Shown one piece after another: positions 63,694 through 64,000 of a DNA stretch of 64,000 bases (the first letter of the stretch is position 1; every line of letters begins with the position of its first letter). The notes beneath the pieces are model-generated. The model made no database searches, had not been told where the DNA came from, and worked only from the letters and a program-made list of their open reading frames with translations. The stretch is from Lawsonibacter faecis (GTDB taxonomy: Bacteria; Bacillota; Clostridia; Oscillospirales; Oscillospiraceae), in the NCBI RefSeq assembly GCF_014287675.1, contig NZ_JACOPQ010000001.1, positions 1 to 64,000 of the forward strand, read 5' to 3'. The position numbers and the translations under genes were made by a program.

Positions 63694-64000
63694 ATGATGA
63701 AGCTGAATACCGCCCGCTCGAATCCGGTCTACCGTGCCGGTGCCTTCCTTCTGTGCCTGGTGCTGGTGTCGGTGGCCTTCTGGTCCACGTTCATGATCAC
63801 CTGGAAGTGGGATGATTTCTGGACCGGCGGGGATTACTACAGCAGCTATACCGCGGTGGACGATGCGCAGGACTTCGTATACGGCCTGCGGGAGATTCTT
63901 CAGCTCCGGCAGCAGCAGGAGTGGGGCGGCACCCTGAACTACTCCGAGCAGGAGCGGCTGGCCTTTTTGGAGAAGCAGCTCGACCCCTCGGCCACCAATT
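63694..64000 (+). CDS. Sensor histidine kinase, N-terminal part (cut by the window end)
   Basis: ATG at 63694 after AGGAGTG opens MMKLNTARSNPVYRAGAFLL, with a first membrane helix (FLLCLVLVSVAFWSTFMI). An extracytoplasmic segment rich in Gln/Glu follows (FVYGLREILQLRQQQEWGG). It lies 72 bp behind a PhoB-type regulator, the usual place for a kinase. The kinase core is beyond the window. Confidence 0.75.
   Translation, partial: MMKLNTARSNPVYRAGAFLLCLVLVSVAFWSTFMITWKWDDFWTGGDYYSSYTAVDDAQDFVYGLREILQLRQQQEWGGTLNYSEQERLAFLEKQLDPSATN

Overview
The window looks like chromosome from a GC-rich Clostridia of the Oscillospiraceae type (Flavonifractor / Pseudoflavonifractor / Lawsonibacter-like gut bacteria). 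This is inferred from gene content. Codons are GC-rich, but the regulation is typical of Firmicutes: a T-box leader, strong sigma-A promoters, PadR control and AGGAGG ribosome sites. SLH-anchored surface proteins, a SpoVB-like flippase and the selenium, molybdenum and cobalamin genes fit an anaerobic gut Clostridium. No rRNA or CRISPR array was seen.

Layout. 0-5.6 kb: the tail of a probable sugar-binding protein, then a very large SLH-anchored amylase with starch-binding modules and an SGNH-like esterase domain. 5.9-6.2 kb: a decayed serine recombinase. 6.36-17.49 kb: an island lying between the two halves of one split tRNA-Thr gene. It carries two ABC half-transporters, an ECF transporter, an AraC regulator, two micropeptide ORFs with a shared ending, a HTH_36 protein, an oriT-like hairpin region, an excisionase and a tyrosine integrase. 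A complete tRNA-Thr(CGU) sits at its right end. 18.0-18.1 kb: a dense cluster of DnaA-box-like sites. 19-22 kb: a selenium-type locus (LysR, YedE, TusA-like, DUF3343). 22-27 kb: DUF554, SpoVB-like flippase, amidase, cupin and pyridoxal kinase. 27.1-28.1 kb: tRNA-Leu followed by an AT-rich foreign membrane gene. 28.4-36.6 kb: MFS exporter, LysR, and a likely permease / old-yellow-enzyme / M20 amidohydrolase operon. 36.8-38.8 kb: T-box-controlled leuA. 39-47 kb: MFS with its repressor, a PadR / FtsW-like pair, alanine dehydrogenase, and a PII-like / DUF1538 pair. 47.9-50.6 kb: a second SLH protein.

50.6-62.6 kb is one cofactor and metal region. Two tandem cobalamin riboswitches, each with its own terminator, precede a four-repeat DNA-binding-type protein and then the cobalt transporter cbiMNQO. 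A miniature inverted-repeat element supplies the cbiO stop codon. A molybdenum-cofactor riboswitch with a terminator then precedes the moeA-like, moaC, mobB, moaA, MOSC-MogA and modABC genes. modB appears to begin at a non-canonical ATC codon. The window ends in a PhoB-type response regulator and the start of its sensor kinase.

A family of palindromic intergenic repeats recurs at 18.8, 38.9, 44.6 and 62.7 kb. The strongest leads for new biology are the split-tRNA island with its replacement tRNA, the paired micropeptides in front of the HTH_36 gene, the tandem B12 riboswitches in front of a repeat protein of unknown role, and the SLC13 / OYE / amidohydrolase catabolic operon.
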